Positions 1 to 7,361 of a stretch of 37,232 bases of DNA are shown here, piece after piece (positions within the stretch are counted from its first letter, which is position 1; each line of letters opens with the position of its first letter). The notes below the pieces were generated by a model. The model searched no databases and was not told the DNA's origin. It worked only from the letters and a program-made list of their open reading frames with translations. The stretch is from Oscillospiraceae bacterium. Lineage in GTDB: Bacteria; Bacillota; Clostridia; Oscillospirales; CAG-272. Both the position numbers and the translations under genes were made by a program. Where the stretch lies: the NCBI GenBank assembly GCA_015063905.1, contig SVTF01000017.1:1-37232 (forward strand), read 5' to 3'.

Positions 1-44
1 ACATGTGGTCAGACCGAAGATTTAATGATTTTTCGACATTCGGG

Positions 45-84
45 AGAGCCGAAAAAGTCAGTGTTTTCAAGGGTTTTCGGCTCT
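45..84. other. Inverted repeat near the window start
   Basis: Arms AGAGCCGAAAA (45-55) and TTTTCGGCTCT (74-84) pair perfectly over 11 bp around an 18-nt loop. There is no clear T-run on either side, so it is not a classical terminator. It lies downstream (minus strand) of the broken tRNA-Pro copies and could be a processing or termination hairpin for that transcript. Confidence 0.4.
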
Positions 85-117
85 TCTCGAAAATTATACG
101 CCGAGTGTGGTGATTGA

Positions 118-157
118 GTCCCGAACCAAGCGCACTACCAAACTGTGCCATACCCCG
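118..157 (-). pseudogene. Truncated tRNA-Pro-like copy B
   Basis: On the minus strand this begins CGGGGTATGGCACAG, runs through the D-arm and the anticodon loop (GCTTGGTTCGGGAC, anticodon CGG), then departs from tRNA sequence. The 3' anticodon strand, T-arm and acceptor strand are missing, so it cannot be a functional tRNA. It follows copy A directly after an AT-rich 12-mer, TCAATTTAATAT on the minus strand. Confidence 0.7.
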
Positions 158-167
158 AAATATTAAA

Positions 168-275
168 TTGAACCCACGGCCTCTTGATCCCGAACCGCGA
201 TAGCGGCGATTCGCGCAGCAGGGAGCCTACGAGCGAAGCGAAGTTTGCGCACATACCAAACTGTGCCATACCCCG
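168..275 (-). pseudogene. Interrupted tRNA-Pro(CGG)-like copy A
   Basis: On the minus strand this has a normal tRNA-Pro 5' half (CGGGGTATGGCACAGTTTGG), then 50 nt of foreign sequence after GTGCGC, then the anticodon region GGTTCGGGATCAAGAGG and the start of the T-arm (GTGGGTTCAA), where it stops. The 3' acceptor strand and CCA are missing. A near-perfect promoter sits just upstream, which suggests that this is the original tRNA position. Either the gene is decayed, or the end of the contig is misassembled. Confidence 0.7.
197..246. repeat. 50-nt insert inside tRNA-Pro copy A
   Basis: This GC-rich stretch separates the D-arm (GCGCAC at 247-252) from the anticodon arm (CCCGAACC at 189-196). 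It contains CGAGCGAAGCGAAG (230-243) and AGCAGGGAGCC. The insert in the tRNA-Leu copy at the other end of the window has similar pieces (CGAGCG, GCGAAG, AGCAGG, GTTT). It is far too short for a group I intron or an IS. Confidence 0.5.
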
Positions 276-304
276 TATTTTTTGTGCCTTTGACCGACCT
301 TAAC

Positions 305-333
305 ATTATATCACCGATTATCTGATTTGTCAA
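305..333 (-). promoter_or_regulatory. Sigma-70-type promoter for the tRNA-Pro locus
   Basis: Minus strand: TTGACA (333-328), 17-nt spacer, TATAAT (310-305) with an upstream TG giving an extended -10. The predicted start is about 20 nt before the tRNA-Pro copy at 275. Confidence 0.75.
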
Positions 334-371
334 TGCTTTTTTGGAAAAAGATACAGAAACCCAAAGCAATT

Positions 372-394
372 CGGCGGACGCATTGCGTCCGCCG
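372..394 (-). terminator. Hairpin after the ABC-2 operon
   Basis: A GC-rich palindrome with arms CGGCGGACGCA and TGCGTCCGCCG lies 14 bp past the last permease stop codon. The following minus-strand sequence has only short T runs, so termination efficiency is uncertain. Confidence 0.5.
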
Positions 395-407
395 TTATCA
401 TCTCACT

Positions 408-1259
408 TTACACAAGACTAGTCTTTTTTAACACGTGGTTGCTGATGGCTCCAAGGCCTACGCTGAACATCGCGCCGCCCGCTATACACAGTACAACGTG
501 AATTATGGACGCGTTGAGCGGTGACATCATTGGTATCATCATGAACAGAAACATGCCAACTCCAAACGAAAGAAGCATTGAAAGCCACGCCTTTTGCTTT
601 GCAGCGACACTCATGATGAGGTATATCGGTACAAATACGCTTACAAGCAACACCTTGGTTATTACACACATTACAAGCTCCCCTGCGTTGAAGCCTACCA
701 TATCAAAGGACACTCCCGAAACAGCTCCGCCTATAAGCGCTCCAACAAAAAACGCAAGTATCATAAGCGCTCCACCAACAAAGCACGTAAGTGTTTTGGA
801 TATTACGTAATCTGTCTTTCTGGCTCTTACGGTAAAGAGATTCTTTGCGTATCCGCTTCTGAAATCATCGGAAACGAACAGACAAACCAACACGGCAATG
901 ATGAAATACAGCATATTTATGTTGCACATGGCCGTTATGCTCATATCCATTCCTGCCGCCATTGCATCCGCGCCACCTTCTGCCGCGCCGCCGCCCATCA
1001 TACTCTCCGAGCTTACCGATCCTATTATCTGCCACACGTTTTCAAAAGCCTCGATGGGCTCACCGGGCAATCCCGTTTGCGGATCTGTGGGTACTGTTCC
1101 CGCCATCATGGTAGTCATGACCAGTATCAATATCGGCATTACAAAGCAGGAGCCGATGAGAATATAGACAAGCGGAGAAATGAACATTCTGCGCATATCT
1201 ACCTTTAGCATTGTCTTTACTCTTTTGATAAGACCCTGCGACTTTGCTTTAGATTTCAT
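408..1259 (-). CDS. ABC-2 type transporter permease (second pair)
   Basis: Membrane subunit of an ABC-2 type transporter, 283 aa. A cytoplasmic N-terminus leads into a first membrane segment (about residues 29-50, FISPLVYILIGSCF), an extracytoplasmic stretch with a Met/Gly/Ala-rich part (about 85-105), and then about five further hydrophobic segments. FVSDDFRSGYAKNLFTVRARKTDY, taken here as positions 128-151, is typical of lantibiotic/bacitracin-type permeases. It is a paralogue of the permease at 2178-3020, which shares the VWQII and DYRSGYVKQLF features. It is last in a four-gene operon and starts 1 nt after the stop of its ATPase. The substrate cannot be read from the sequence; export of, or resistance to, peptides or other amphiphiles is the usual role. 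Confidence 0.85.
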   Translation of the reverse strand: MKSKAKSQGLIKRVKTMLKVDMRRMFISPLVYILIGSCFVMPILILVMTTMMAGTVPTDPQTGLPGEPIEAFENVWQIIGSVSSESMMGGGAAEGGADAMAAGMDMSITAMCNINMLYFIIAVLVCLFVSDDFRSGYAKNLFTVRARKTDYVISKTLTCFVGGALMILAFFVGALIGGAVSGVSFDMVGFNAGELVMCVITKVLLVSVFVPIYLIMSVAAKQKAWLSMLLSFGVGMFLFMMIPMMSPLNASIIHVVLCIAGGAMFSVGLGAISNHVLKKTSLV

Positions 1260-1260
1260 A

Positions 1261-2163
1261 TCAGCGTCCTCCCTTCTCTTTCATAAGATCGATATAGTAT
1301 TCCTCAAGACCGATCTTTAAGGTCTTGATCTCTGTTACAAGTATGCCGTTTTCGTAAAGATAGGTTACGATCTCCTCGGGGGTGGTCATATCATAAACTC
1401 GGATATACCCCGCCTCGTCCTCTTCTACGCGCGAGTATTTGCAGCCAAGCAACATTTTTGTGCGATTCATTTCGCCCGTTTGCAACGCAACGTAGGTGCG
1501 GCAGCTCTCCTCAAGCTGCTCCGCCGTCATCTCGGCGATCATTCTGCCGCCCTTGATGATACCGTAATGTGTTGCTATCTTTTCAAGCTCCGACAGTATA
1601 TGTGAGGATATGACCATCGTGCAGCCATGGCTCGCGAGGTCTGTAAGCACCTCTCTCATAATTCTCATTCCGTCCGCGTCAAGACCGTTTATCGGCTCAT
1701 CAAGAACCAATATCTCGGGGTCGCCTAAAAGCGCCATGGCAATACCTATTCTCTGCTTCATTCCAAGCGAGCAGTTCTTATACTTATTGCCTGCCGCACC
1801 TTCCATTCTGACCGTTTTAAGCACCTTGATTATCTGTTCATCAGCGTTTTCTATTCCGAGATTCGCCGCCTGAAGCTTCATATTGTTCCAAACGCTTAAT
1901 GAAGGAAAGCATCCGGGAGATTCTATAAGCACACCTATTTTCTCTCTTACCGCGGGGTCAGTGTGGTCCTTGCCGCAAAGCTTTACGCTGCCGCCGCTTT
2001 TATGAATAAGTCCGCAGATTATTTTTTCCGTTGTGGATTTTCCCGATCCGTTCTCACCGATAAAGCCGTATATCGCGCCCTGCGGCACTGTCATATCAAG
2101 TCCGCGCACCGCCTGCTTTTCACCAAAGCTTTTTGTTAGCCCTTTGATCTCTATTACATTCAT
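1261..2163 (-). CDS. ABC transporter ATP-binding protein (second pair)
   Basis: Cytoplasmic ATPase of the ABC-2 exporter. The start MNVIEIKGLTKSFG at 2163 is chosen because AGGAGGT lies 7 nt upstream; an ATG at 2181 is in frame but would read through that site. Visible motifs are Walker A GENGSGKST, the signature variant SLGMKQR in place of LSGGQ (typical of BcrA-like ATPases), and Walker B ILVLDEPINGLD with the switch histidine in ISSHIL. About 300 aa, the usual length including a C-terminal extension. It closely resembles the ATPase at 3022-3924 along its whole length, so the pair arose by tandem duplication. Confidence 0.92.
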   Translation of the reverse strand: MNVIEIKGLTKSFGEKQAVRGLDMTVPQGAIYGFIGENGSGKSTTEKIICGLIHKSGGSVKLCGKDHTDPAVREKIGVLIESPGCFPSLSVWNNMKLQAANLGIENADEQIIKVLKTVRMEGAAGNKYKNCSLGMKQRIGIAMALLGDPEILVLDEPINGLDADGMRIMREVLTDLASHGCTMVISSHILSELEKIATHYGIIKGGRMIAEMTAEQLEESCRTYVALQTGEMNRTKMLLGCKYSRVEEDEAGYIRVYDMTTPEEIVTYLYENGILVTEIKTLKIGLEEYYIDLMKEKGGR

Positions 2164-2177
2164 GCAAGCACCTCCTA

Positions 2178-3020
2178 TCAATATACGTCGCTCTTATAAA
2201 GAACAAGGCTTCCCGTAACGTTATATATCACTGCCCACACAAGCGACACCGCAAGGCATATCAGCAATGCTGTAATATTGCTTACAAGACACGCGTTTAC
2301 CGAAGCGCCGTACAGGAATATGTTGAGAAATGACGTAGGTATTCCAAGACCTTCCACGATTGCCGCGGCGCCGATTATAACTATGCCCGTTCCAAAGAAA
2401 AAGCTTGATGCTATTGAAATTCCAAAATATCTTCTGAAGATTATGTTTAAAAATGTATACAGGCTTGCCCAGCCAAGACTCATTATCATTTTTCCAAAGA
2501 TAGCTATTATAAGCGAGCCCGCGTTGACCTCCAGCTCGTAGCCGACAAGAAGTCCCGCAACCGTTCCTCCTATAAAATACGACACGCACATGCATGCCAT
2601 CGCAAAGGCGCAGGTAAGCGTTTTGGACATCATATAGTCCTGCTTTTTAGGGTGCGTTGTGAAAAGCTGCTTTACGTATCCACTTCTATAATCATGCCCG
2701 ATGAATATCGATACCATGATTCCGCCGAAAATAAATACCATATTCATATTGGCATAGTCGGCTATTTCCCTTATAACGTAAAGCGGCTCGGATGCGGCAA
2801 TTATCTGCCACACGTTTGAATACAGCGGCTCCATGGTGTTTCCGTTCTGGTCGGGCATCATAGTCATTGCCGAGACCATTGCGGGAATTATTGCGGATAT
2901 TGCCAAAAAAATGTAGAACAGAGGCGTATGGAAAAGACGGTAAAAATCAACGCCCAGCATTCCGCGAAGCCTTTTGATAAAGCTTGGGGATTCAAAGCTT
3001 AGCTTGCGTGTATTCTCCAT
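2178..3020 (-). CDS. ABC-2 type transporter permease (first pair)
   Basis: Membrane subunit of 280 aa with about six hydrophobic segments; the first (about 31-50, PLFYIFLAISAII) follows a basic N-terminus. Its extracytoplasmic segment is shorter than that of its paralogue at 408-1259. The conserved cytoplasmic stretch GHDYRSGYVKQLFTTHPKK is present. It begins 1 nt after the stop of the ATPase at 3022, the same junction (catatca on the plus strand) as in the second pair, which supports duplication of an ATPase/permease unit. The two permeases probably form a heterodimer with the two ATPases; that is inference. Confidence 0.85.
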   Translation of the reverse strand: MENTRKLSFESPSFIKRLRGMLGVDFYRLFHTPLFYIFLAISAIIPAMVSAMTMMPDQNGNTMEPLYSNVWQIIAASEPLYVIREIADYANMNMVFIFGGIMVSIFIGHDYRSGYVKQLFTTHPKKQDYMMSKTLTCAFAMACMCVSYFIGGTVAGLLVGYELEVNAGSLIIAIFGKMIMSLGWASLYTFLNIIFRRYFGISIASSFFFGTGIVIIGAAAIVEGLGIPTSFLNIFLYGASVNACLVSNITALLICLAVSLVWAVIYNVTGSLVLYKSDVY

Positions 3021-3021
3021 A

Positions 3022-3924
3022 TCAGTTTACCTCCTTCTTGGACATGAGCTCGATATAATACTCCTCGAGTCCTATCTTATTCTTCTTTATCTCGTTTACA
3101 ACGTGACCGTTCTCTATAAGATATTCCACTATCGTGGCGGTGTCCTCCACGTCATACACACGCAAATATTCCCCGTCCTCCCTGACGGTTTCAAACCGTT
3201 GCGACAAAAGCTTGAGCGCTCCCGCCGTATCCTTTGTCTTTAATGAAACAAAGACCTGCGCTCTGCTATCCATGTCCTTGGCGGAAAGCTCCATTATCAT
3301 CTTGCCCTGGCGAATGATTCCGTAATGCGTGGCTATCTTTTCAAGCTCGCCCAGAATATGCGAGGATATAAGCACGGTGCAGCCGTATTTCTGCGTTATA
3401 TCCACAAGTATCTCTCGCATTATTCTCATTCCGTCCGTATCAAGACCGTTTATCGGCTCATCCAGAATAAGAAGCGCGGGATCGCCCAAAAGCGCCATGG
3501 CAATGCCTATTCTCTGCTTCATACCAAGCGAGCATTTCTTGAATTTCAGCTCGGAATGCTCATCCATTCTTACTATTTCAAGCACTCGTCTGATGTCATC
3601 ATCGGGATTTTCAAGTCCCAGGTTTATTGCCTGCATCATAAGGTTCTGATACACGCTGGAGCCCGGAAAGCAGCCCGCGTTTTCAATAAGCGCGCCCACT
3701 CTTACCCTTACCCCCGCGTCGGTGTGCTCCCTATCAAAGAGCCTTATCTCTCCGCCATCCGCAACAAGATGTCCGCAGATGAGCTTCATCGTTGTGGATT
3801 TTCCCGATCCGTTTTCACCAATAAAGCCGTATATCGCGCCCTGGGGTACGGTCATATTGAGTCCGTCAACCGCATACATGGAGCGAAAGCTTTTGGACAG
3901 ATTCCTGATTTCAATTGCGTTCAT
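3022..3924 (-). CDS. ABC transporter ATP-binding protein (first pair)
   Basis: ATPase subunit of 300 aa, first of the four ABC-2 genes. Motifs: Walker A GENGSGKST, signature SLGMKQR, Walker [13 protein letters not shown], and H-loop ISSHIL. The start ATG at 3924 has AAAGGAG about 7 nt upstream. The C-terminal third (GDPALLILDEP to LEEYYIELMSKKEVN) shares the LEEYYI ending with its paralogue. Translation probably continues through all four genes, given gaps of 1 nt or overlap of ribosome sites with the preceding stop. The family is that of bacitracin/lantibiotic-type exporters; no histidine kinase or response regulator lies beside it. Confidence 0.92.
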   Translation of the reverse strand: MNAIEIRNLSKSFRSMYAVDGLNMTVPQGAIYGFIGENGSGKSTTMKLICGHLVADGGEIRLFDREHTDAGVRVRVGALIENAGCFPGSSVYQNLMMQAINLGLENPDDDIRRVLEIVRMDEHSELKFKKCSLGMKQRIGIAMALLGDPALLILDEPINGLDTDGMRIMREILVDITQKYGCTVLISSHILGELEKIATHYGIIRQGKMIMELSAKDMDSRAQVFVSLKTKDTAGALKLLSQRFETVREDGEYLRVYDVEDTATIVEYLIENGHVVNEIKKNKIGLEEYYIELMSKKEVN

Positions 3925-3993
3925 TATGATCTCCTTTTATAACGCAACACGAGCGAGCCGCCATTGCGCCCCGCTTGTGCTGTTGATGCCAAA

Positions 3994-4386
3994 TTATTTC
4001 TTTGCCGCCTCGTAGCGTTCGTTTGCCGCCTCGGTTCTCTCTTTAGCCTCGGCTATTCTTTCGTCACGCTGTTCTTGCGCGGCCTGTTCTCTCTCGGAAA
4101 TGCTCATATGAGCGTCGTCCCAATTCTTTTTCGCGTCCGCTTTTGCCTTTGCGAAGGTGTTACGACCGCGATTTTCCTCGAAATTAGCTCTTGCCTCTGC
4201 CTTTGCCGCCTCAAACTCGGCTTTATCCACCTCGTGCTGCGCCTTAGCGCTCTTTTTCATACTGCTAAACGCCTTTCCAAGTCCAATCGCCACAGCGCCC
4301 ACACCCGCGCAGACCGCCGCGATTATCAAAGGCTTTTTGCCCACATTCTGTACTGCTTTTTTGATCTTTTTCTGTACCTTTGCCAT
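3994..4386 (-). CDS. Small membrane-anchored coiled-coil protein, function unknown
   Basis: I do not recognise this 130-aa protein. It has a very basic N-terminus (MAKVQKKIKKAVQNVGKK), one hydrophobic segment (about residues 19-38, rich in Ala, Val and Gly), and then a long Ala/Glu/Lys-rich region (about 45-130) predicted by eye to be a continuous charged coiled coil. The start has AAAGGGG 7-8 nt upstream. It is upstream of and co-oriented with the ABC-2 operon, with a 69-nt gap, so it may be co-transcribed. A structural or scaffolding role at the membrane is possible but is only inference. Confidence 0.7.
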   Translation of the reverse strand: MAKVQKKIKKAVQNVGKKPLIIAAVCAGVGAVAIGLGKAFSSMKKSAKAQHEVDKAEFEAAKAEARANFEENRGRNTFAKAKADAKKNWDDAHMSISEREQAAQEQRDERIAEAKERTEAANERYEAAKK

Positions 4387-4533
4387 TTTCTTTTCCCCTT
4401 TATATTTTAGTTATTATTTATTTATGAAATCAAGCTAAACGACGTTATCACCGTTTACGCGCTTATTATATAAAAGGGTTGTTTTCGTTTTTTTTGAAAA
4501 ATGTTTAAGTTTTGTTAATGTTTGAAATTTCAT

Positions 4534-4567
4534 AAAAAAATCCTCCAAAAACACACGTCTTTGGAGG
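4534..4567 (-). terminator. Rho-independent terminator of the ABC exporter gene
   Basis: Stem CCTCCAAA (4542-4549) / TTTGGAGG (4560-4567) with a 10-nt loop. On the minus strand it is followed by a run of seven T (4540-4534). It lies 17 nt past the stop of the 4585-6318 gene. Confidence 0.85.
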
Positions 4568-4584
4568 TTTTTTATTTATGATTT

Positions 4585-6318
4585 TTATTCGAAAAGATCG
4601 TTTTCGCGGAATTGGAGCGAATAAAGCTTTTTATAGGTGCCGTTTGCAGAGATAAGCTCCTCGTGCGTTCCGCGCTCCGTTATGCGACCGCCTATGACCA
4701 CGGCTATCTCGTCCGCGTTGCGTATGGTGGAAAGCCTGTGCGCTACCACGAGCGTGGTTCTTCCCTTGCACAATTCGTCAAGCGACTGTTGGATCAGCAC
4801 CTCGGTGGTGTTATCAAGCGCGCTTGTCGCCTCGTCCAATATCAGTATAGCGGGATCCTTTAAAAATACGCGCGCGATGCTGAGTCTTTGCTTTTGACCG
4901 CCCGAAAGCTTTACTCCGCGCTCACCTATTTCGGTGTCATATCCCTTTTCAAGCGTCATTATATAGTCGTGGATGTTTGCGCGGCGCGCAGCCTCATATA
5001 TCTCCTCGTCTGTGGCGCCCGGACGTCCGTACAGTATATTTTCCTTTATCGTTCCAACGAAAAGGAAGACGTCCTGCTGGACTATTCCTATACTGCGGCG
5101 CACAGAGCCGAGCGTAAGAGAGCGTATATCCTTGCCATCGATCATTATCGAGCCCTCGCCCTCCTCAAGCTTATAAAAGTTGGGCAAAAGGTGGCAAAGC
5201 GTTGTCTTTCCGCCACCCGAGGGACCTACCAAGGCAAGCTTTCTGCCCTTCTCAAGCCTGAGATTGACGTCATGAAGCACCTCGTTACCAGCTTCATAAG
5301 CGTAAGTAACGTTCTTAAATTCTATCACTCCCTCAACATCCGAAAGCTCCTGCGCATCCGCCGCGTCAGTTTCGGGCTCCTCGTCCATTACCTCTATAAA
5401 GCGTTGAAATCCGCTGACGCCGTTCTGGAACTGCTCCATAAATCCGATAAGCGTATTTACGGGGTTTATAAAGAGGTTTACCGACACGATAAACGTTGAA
5501 TAGTCGCCAAAGGTTATTCTTCCCGAATACAAGAACAGTCCGCCCGCGATAAGAATAAACACGTTGAATATATCCGCGATAAACGAGGTTGAGGAATGGA
5601 ATTTAGCCATTGCGTTATACGCGCGCTTGGATGCGTCCACAAATTCCTCGTCACCCTTTGCAAACTTTTCAACCTCTCTGTCAGAGTTGGTATACGCCTT
5701 TGTTACACGGATTCCCGTTACACTGCTCTCAACCGATGCGTTGATGGTGGCATTGCTTTTTCTGCGGTCGTTAAATGCGCTTTTCATAGCCTTTCTGTAA
5801 TGCATGGTAACCACAACAAGTATGGGCACGCAGGCAAATATGATAAGCGTCAGTATCCAATCTATCGTCATAAGATAGACAAACGACAAAATTATCATTA
5901 CCGAGCTTATAAGCAGATTCTCAGGTCCGTGGTGCGCAAGCTCACACACCTCGAAAAGATCGCTGGTTATTCGGGTCATTATCCTTCCCGTTTCGTTGTT
6001 ATCATAAAACTTAAAGGGAAGCTTTTGCAAATGATCAAAAAGGTCCTTTCGCATCTGCGACTGCATACGAACTCCGATAAGATGCCCATAATACTGCACG
6101 AAATATCTTAACAGCATACGGATGATATAGAGAACGAGTACGATAACGCCCGCGATAACTATCGTGGTGTACATCTGGTTTGGAATATACTCGTTGAGCA
6201 TCTTGTTTGTCACTATCGGATACACCATTCCGATGACCGATATAAGCAAAGCCGCAAGCATATCAAGTAGAAGCATGGTCTTGTGCGGCTTATAGTAGCT
6301 GATAAATCTTTTTAACAT
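4585..6318 (-). CDS. ABC transporter, fused transmembrane and ATPase domains (exporter)
   Basis: A 577-aa half-transporter of the MsbA/multidrug type that acts as a dimer in the cytoplasmic membrane. The N-terminal region (about 1-310) has six membrane helices, with EVCELAHHGPE in an intracellular loop. The C-terminal ATPase has Walker A GPSGGGKTT, Q-loop VQQDVFLF, signature LSGGQKQR, Walker B ILILDEATSALD and H-loop AHRLST. AGAGGTG lies 6 nt before the ATG. It has its own strong promoter and terminator, so it is a single-gene unit separate from the neighbouring ABC-2 operon. Substrate unknown; lipid or drug export is the family's usual role. Heterodimeric relatives normally sit in pairs, so a homodimer is more likely here. 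Confidence 0.93.
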   Translation of the reverse strand: MLKRFISYYKPHKTMLLLDMLAALLISVIGMVYPIVTNKMLNEYIPNQMYTTIVIAGVIVLVLYIIRMLLRYFVQYYGHLIGVRMQSQMRKDLFDHLQKLPFKFYDNNETGRIMTRITSDLFEVCELAHHGPENLLISSVMIILSFVYLMTIDWILTLIIFACVPILVVVTMHYRKAMKSAFNDRRKSNATINASVESSVTGIRVTKAYTNSDREVEKFAKGDEEFVDASKRAYNAMAKFHSSTSFIADIFNVFILIAGGLFLYSGRITFGDYSTFIVSVNLFINPVNTLIGFMEQFQNGVSGFQRFIEVMDEEPETDAADAQELSDVEGVIEFKNVTYAYEAGNEVLHDVNLRLEKGRKLALVGPSGGGKTTLCHLLPNFYKLEEGEGSIMIDGKDIRSLTLGSVRRSIGIVQQDVFLFVGTIKENILYGRPGATDEEIYEAARRANIHDYIMTLEKGYDTEIGERGVKLSGGQKQRLSIARVFLKDPAILILDEATSALDNTTEVLIQQSLDELCKGRTTLVVAHRLSTIRNADEIAVVIGGRITERGTHEELISANGTYKKLYSLQFRENDLFE

Positions 6319-6347
6319 TCCGACACCTCTTTTTCAAATACGACATT

Positions 6348-6376
6348 ATTATACATCAAAATTAAATTTAAGTCAA
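6348..6376 (-). promoter_or_regulatory. Promoter of the ABC exporter gene
   Basis: Minus strand: TTGACT (6376-6371), 17-nt spacer, TATAAT (6353-6348) preceded by TG. It lies 30 nt upstream of the start codon at 6318. Confidence 0.8.
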
Positions 6377-6388
6377 TCGATTTGGCGC

Positions 6389-6424
6389 AAAAAAACAGCG
6401 GCGACTCTTTGTTAGTCGCCGCTG
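6389..6424 (-). terminator. Rho-independent terminator after the oxidoreductase pair
   Basis: A perfect 11-bp stem CAGCGGCGACT / AGTCGCCGCTG (6396-6406, 6414-6424) with a 7-nt loop is followed on the minus strand by seven T. Confidence 0.9.
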
Positions 6425-6437
6425 ATAAGTCAATATA

Positions 6438-7280
6438 TTACGCTTCTATCCAGCTACAGGGGGCTTTAGCCGCCTTTGTTGCCATTTCAACAAGCTTGAT
6501 TACCGCCTTGGTCTCCTGAACGTCAAAGCTGACGTCTCCCGTTTCATAGAATCTGAGGATGTCCGCAATAAGATTCTTAAAGAAGGGTGAGCTTACTCCG
6601 CTCCAAGCCTCAGCGCCCTTTCCGTCTGACATATACATATTGAAAGGCATTGCCGAGCCAAAGATCATGGTTGCCTGCTTGCCGCTATCAAAATGAACGT
6701 TGATAAAGGTCTGCGTTCCCTGAACGTTTGCTATTACCTTCTTTATATCCTTGCCCATCTTCTTTACTACCATCTCGCACTGATGAACGATGTACTCGCC
6801 AATATCGCGTCCGCCACCCGTGGTTATCATGGTTTCGGGCTTTTCTACCTTTGCAAGCTCCTCCGCAAAGCGAAGCGCGGACGTGCTGAAGAAGGGCGTG
6901 CCGTGCTGCTCTGCAACCTCGAATATCTTGCATGCCGTTTCATAGTCGGGCGCGAAGGTCTTATCGATATAGGTCCTCTTTTTGAAAGGAAGCACTACCT
7001 TTGCGTATTCAAGGTGCTTTTGAGGGTCGGAGGGACAAAGAATAAGAACCACGTCACTCTTTTGGCAAACCTCCTCGATGGAAGCGCACTTTTCAACTCC
7101 GAACTTTGCGCACCACTCGTCCGTGGTCACGTTATCGCGGGGCGACACATCAAGCTCTGCCCATGCGTAAGCTACCTTATATTCAACTCCCAGCTCCTCG
7201 CATTTTTCCTGCATCCAAGCGGGATAATTATTTGCGTGCCACTCGCTGAGATAATAATCAATGAATCCTATCTTTTTCAT
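6438..7280 (-). CDS. Gfo/Idh/MocA-like protein with atypical nucleotide-binding motif
   Basis: About 280 aa. The overall layout resembles Gfo/Idh/MocA oxidoreductases: an N-terminal alpha/beta half with VVLILCPSDPQKHLEYAKVVL and KRTYIDKTFAPDYETA, like the EKP segment of the family, and a C-terminal half with FINVHFDSGKQATMIFG. The N-terminus, MKKIGFIDYYLSEWHANN, lacks the GxGxxG dinucleotide fingerprint. It may therefore bind NAD(P) weakly or not at all, or serve as a partner of the complete enzyme encoded just upstream. The start at 7280 has GGAG about 7 nt before it; an ATG at 7292 is also in frame. Substrate unknown. Confidence 0.65.
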   Translation of the reverse strand: MKKIGFIDYYLSEWHANNYPAWMQEKCEELGVEYKVAYAWAELDVSPRDNVTTDEWCAKFGVEKCASIEEVCQKSDVVLILCPSDPQKHLEYAKVVLPFKKRTYIDKTFAPDYETACKIFEVAEQHGTPFFSTSALRFAEELAKVEKPETMITTGGGRDIGEYIVHQCEMVVKKMGKDIKKVIANVQGTQTFINVHFDSGKQATMIFGSAMPFNMYMSDGKGAEAWSGVSSPFFKNLIADILRFYETGDVSFDVQETKAVIKLVEMATKAAKAPCSWIEA

Positions 7281-7361
7281 TTTTTGCTCCATTCCGTCGC
7301 AGTGCGACTTAGATTTTATTGTAAATTGCTAAACGTCTGTTAAGCGCTGATATTCCCTGCA

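Noticed and set aside
163..369. 68-aa minus-strand ORF over the tRNA-Pro region
   Set aside because: It runs through the tRNA promoter, the tRNA copy and the insert, and has no ribosome site; the tRNA reading explains the sequence.
594..1208. 204-aa plus-strand ORF opposite the ABC-2 permease
   Set aside because: Cys/His/Tyr-rich composition typical of an antisense frame, no ribosome site, and the minus-strand gene has clear membrane helices and operon context.
1261..4386. Toxin or bacteriocin gene in the ABC-2 operon
   Set aside because: The only small gene is the membrane/coiled-coil protein, which has no leader peptide, Cys pattern or modification enzyme beside it.
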